NCBI GenBank assembly: GCA_031272895.1
Contig: JAISSW010000008.1
Span: 51,474 to 115,473, forward strand
DNA: 64,000 bases
Source: Clostridium sp.
Lineage (GTDB): Bacteria; Bacillota; Clostridia; Oscillospirales; Acutalibacteraceae
Reading direction: 5' to 3'
In this document: one piece after another, positions 63,425-64,000 of the stretch
Numbering within the stretch: the stretch's first letter is position 1
Layout: each line of letters begins with the position of its first letter
The notes under the pieces: generated by a model
Seen by the model: the letters and a program-made list of their open reading frames with translations, nothing else
What the model was told of the DNA's origin: nothing
Databases searched by the model: none
Position numbers and translations under genes: made by a program

Positions 63425-63997
63425 TCACCCGCGTTGCCCTTGACAACGTTTGTCAGGCGGCGTTTTTTGCTGATGCCGCGCCTGCACTTTTTCCCAATCG
63501 GAGCGACTGACAATCGCCTCGTGAACGTCTTTGAAAACCGCCATGTTTTCGGGGTTGTTTTGGATGCGCCGCTTGAGCTTGAAGGACTTTGAGTAGGTCT
63601 TGAAGTTGATAACGTCGCCGCAGCATTCCTGCAAACTCAGGATTTTTGAAACCGTGGAGCTGTTCCAATGATTTGGCAATTCTCTGTTTTGCTTACCTCC
63701 TCTCGCCAACCCCTTGCTTTCCCAGTAGTTCATAGGAGTCATGACATTTTCACTTTCCAGCGCAGCGGCAATTTGCTCTATACCCAAGCCTTCAAGTGAC
63801 AGGCGGTAAATCCGGCGCACAACGGCTGCTGCCTCATCGTCTGCAATCCAGCGTTTGGGATTGTTTGGGTCTTTCCTATGCCCGTCCGCACATTCGGCGG
63901 GTGTATCATTATCCCCAAAATGCCGTGACGAAATTGAGCCGTCAATTTCTGCAAAAACGTGTGTATCGCTCGGCCGAAAGTACAATTTTCGGGTCAT
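63425..63997 (-). pseudogene. Serine recombinase remnant (recombinase domain only)
   Basis: The middle matches the PF07508 recombinase domain: RWIADDEAAAVVRRIYRLSLE, EQIAAALESENVMTPMNYW, VSKILSLQECCGDVINFKTY and VFKDVHEAIVSR. The catalytic resolvase domain is not recognisable in the first 50 residues, and the frame runs to the window edge. At the 3' end it shifts phase near an A6 run and stops at the 76-bp repeat, lacking the zinc ribbon and coiled coil. It is probably inactive, though the window edge hides its 5' side. Confidence 0.7.
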
Positions 63998-64000
63998 GGC

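Overview
The window looks like chromosomal DNA of an endospore-forming member of the Clostridia, most likely of the Oscillospirales (Ruminococcaceae-like) group. The evidence is gene content: RicT (YaaT/PSP1), a SpoIVFA-like M23 protein coupled to a SpoIVFB-like M50 protease, a SipW-type signal peptidase, a CotH kinase, DUF4364, DUF2812 and DUF6273 proteins, MgsA, and long-form HPF. By eye the GC content is in the mid-fifties. ATG, GTG and TTG starts are all used behind good Shine-Dalgarno sites, and promoters are of the SigA type (TTGACA-17-TATAAT). No species name can be given from the sequence alone.

Layout. 1-6 kb: the end of rsgA, a half-size chromate transporter, and a convergent minus-strand operon (TIM-barrel protein, pyrE, MBL-fold protein, HEYGH membrane protein, DUF4364, asnS). 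6-13 kb: an unidentified secreted protein, a geranylgeranyl-reductase-like flavoprotein, era, a zinc-ribbon protein, argF with a tandem ARG-box operator, and a PHP-domain protein. 13-19.5 kb: mgsA, rmuC, a 29-residue membrane peptide gene divergent from a two-component system, malQ and an RsmC-like methyltransferase. 19.5-30 kb: a 53-residue small protein, plsX, ricT, holB, a membrane protein, hpf, a THUMP-type RNA methyltransferase, a lipid kinase, a MurE-like ligase and a DUF2812 protein. 30-44 kb: gyrB-folP-folBK overlapping head to tail, a CMD-like protein, patatin, GH38 mannosidase, smc and typA. 44-51.4 kb: ugd, spoIVFA/FB-like pair, an AT-rich insertion, mreB, and a tightly coupled three-gene operon (DivIVA-domain protein, SipW-type peptidase, FctA-type pilin with a Thr-rich stalk).

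51.5-60.4 kb is a surface-glycan cluster: a TagF-like polymerase, TagD, an SDR/pyruvyl-transferase fusion, a MenD-like ThDP enzyme, a GT2 glycosyltransferase and a CotH kinase. The cotH signal peptide is cut by a run of eight G, which suggests either phase variation or a homopolymer error. 60.4-64 kb is a patchwork of broken genes: a 4Fe-4S/F420-hydrogenase-beta-like remnant fused to a truncated dnaB, a possible amidase scrap, an intact tRNA-Pro(GGG) behind a consensus promoter, a DUF6273 gene framed by two 76-bp direct repeats, and a broken serine recombinase.

The candidates I would examine first as poorly described systems are: (1) the small membrane peptide with CTGTA repeats facing a two-component system, (2) the G-tract-controlled CotH gene, (3) the repeat-flanked DUF6273 cassette beside tRNA-Pro, and (4) the DivIVA/SipW/pilin operon.
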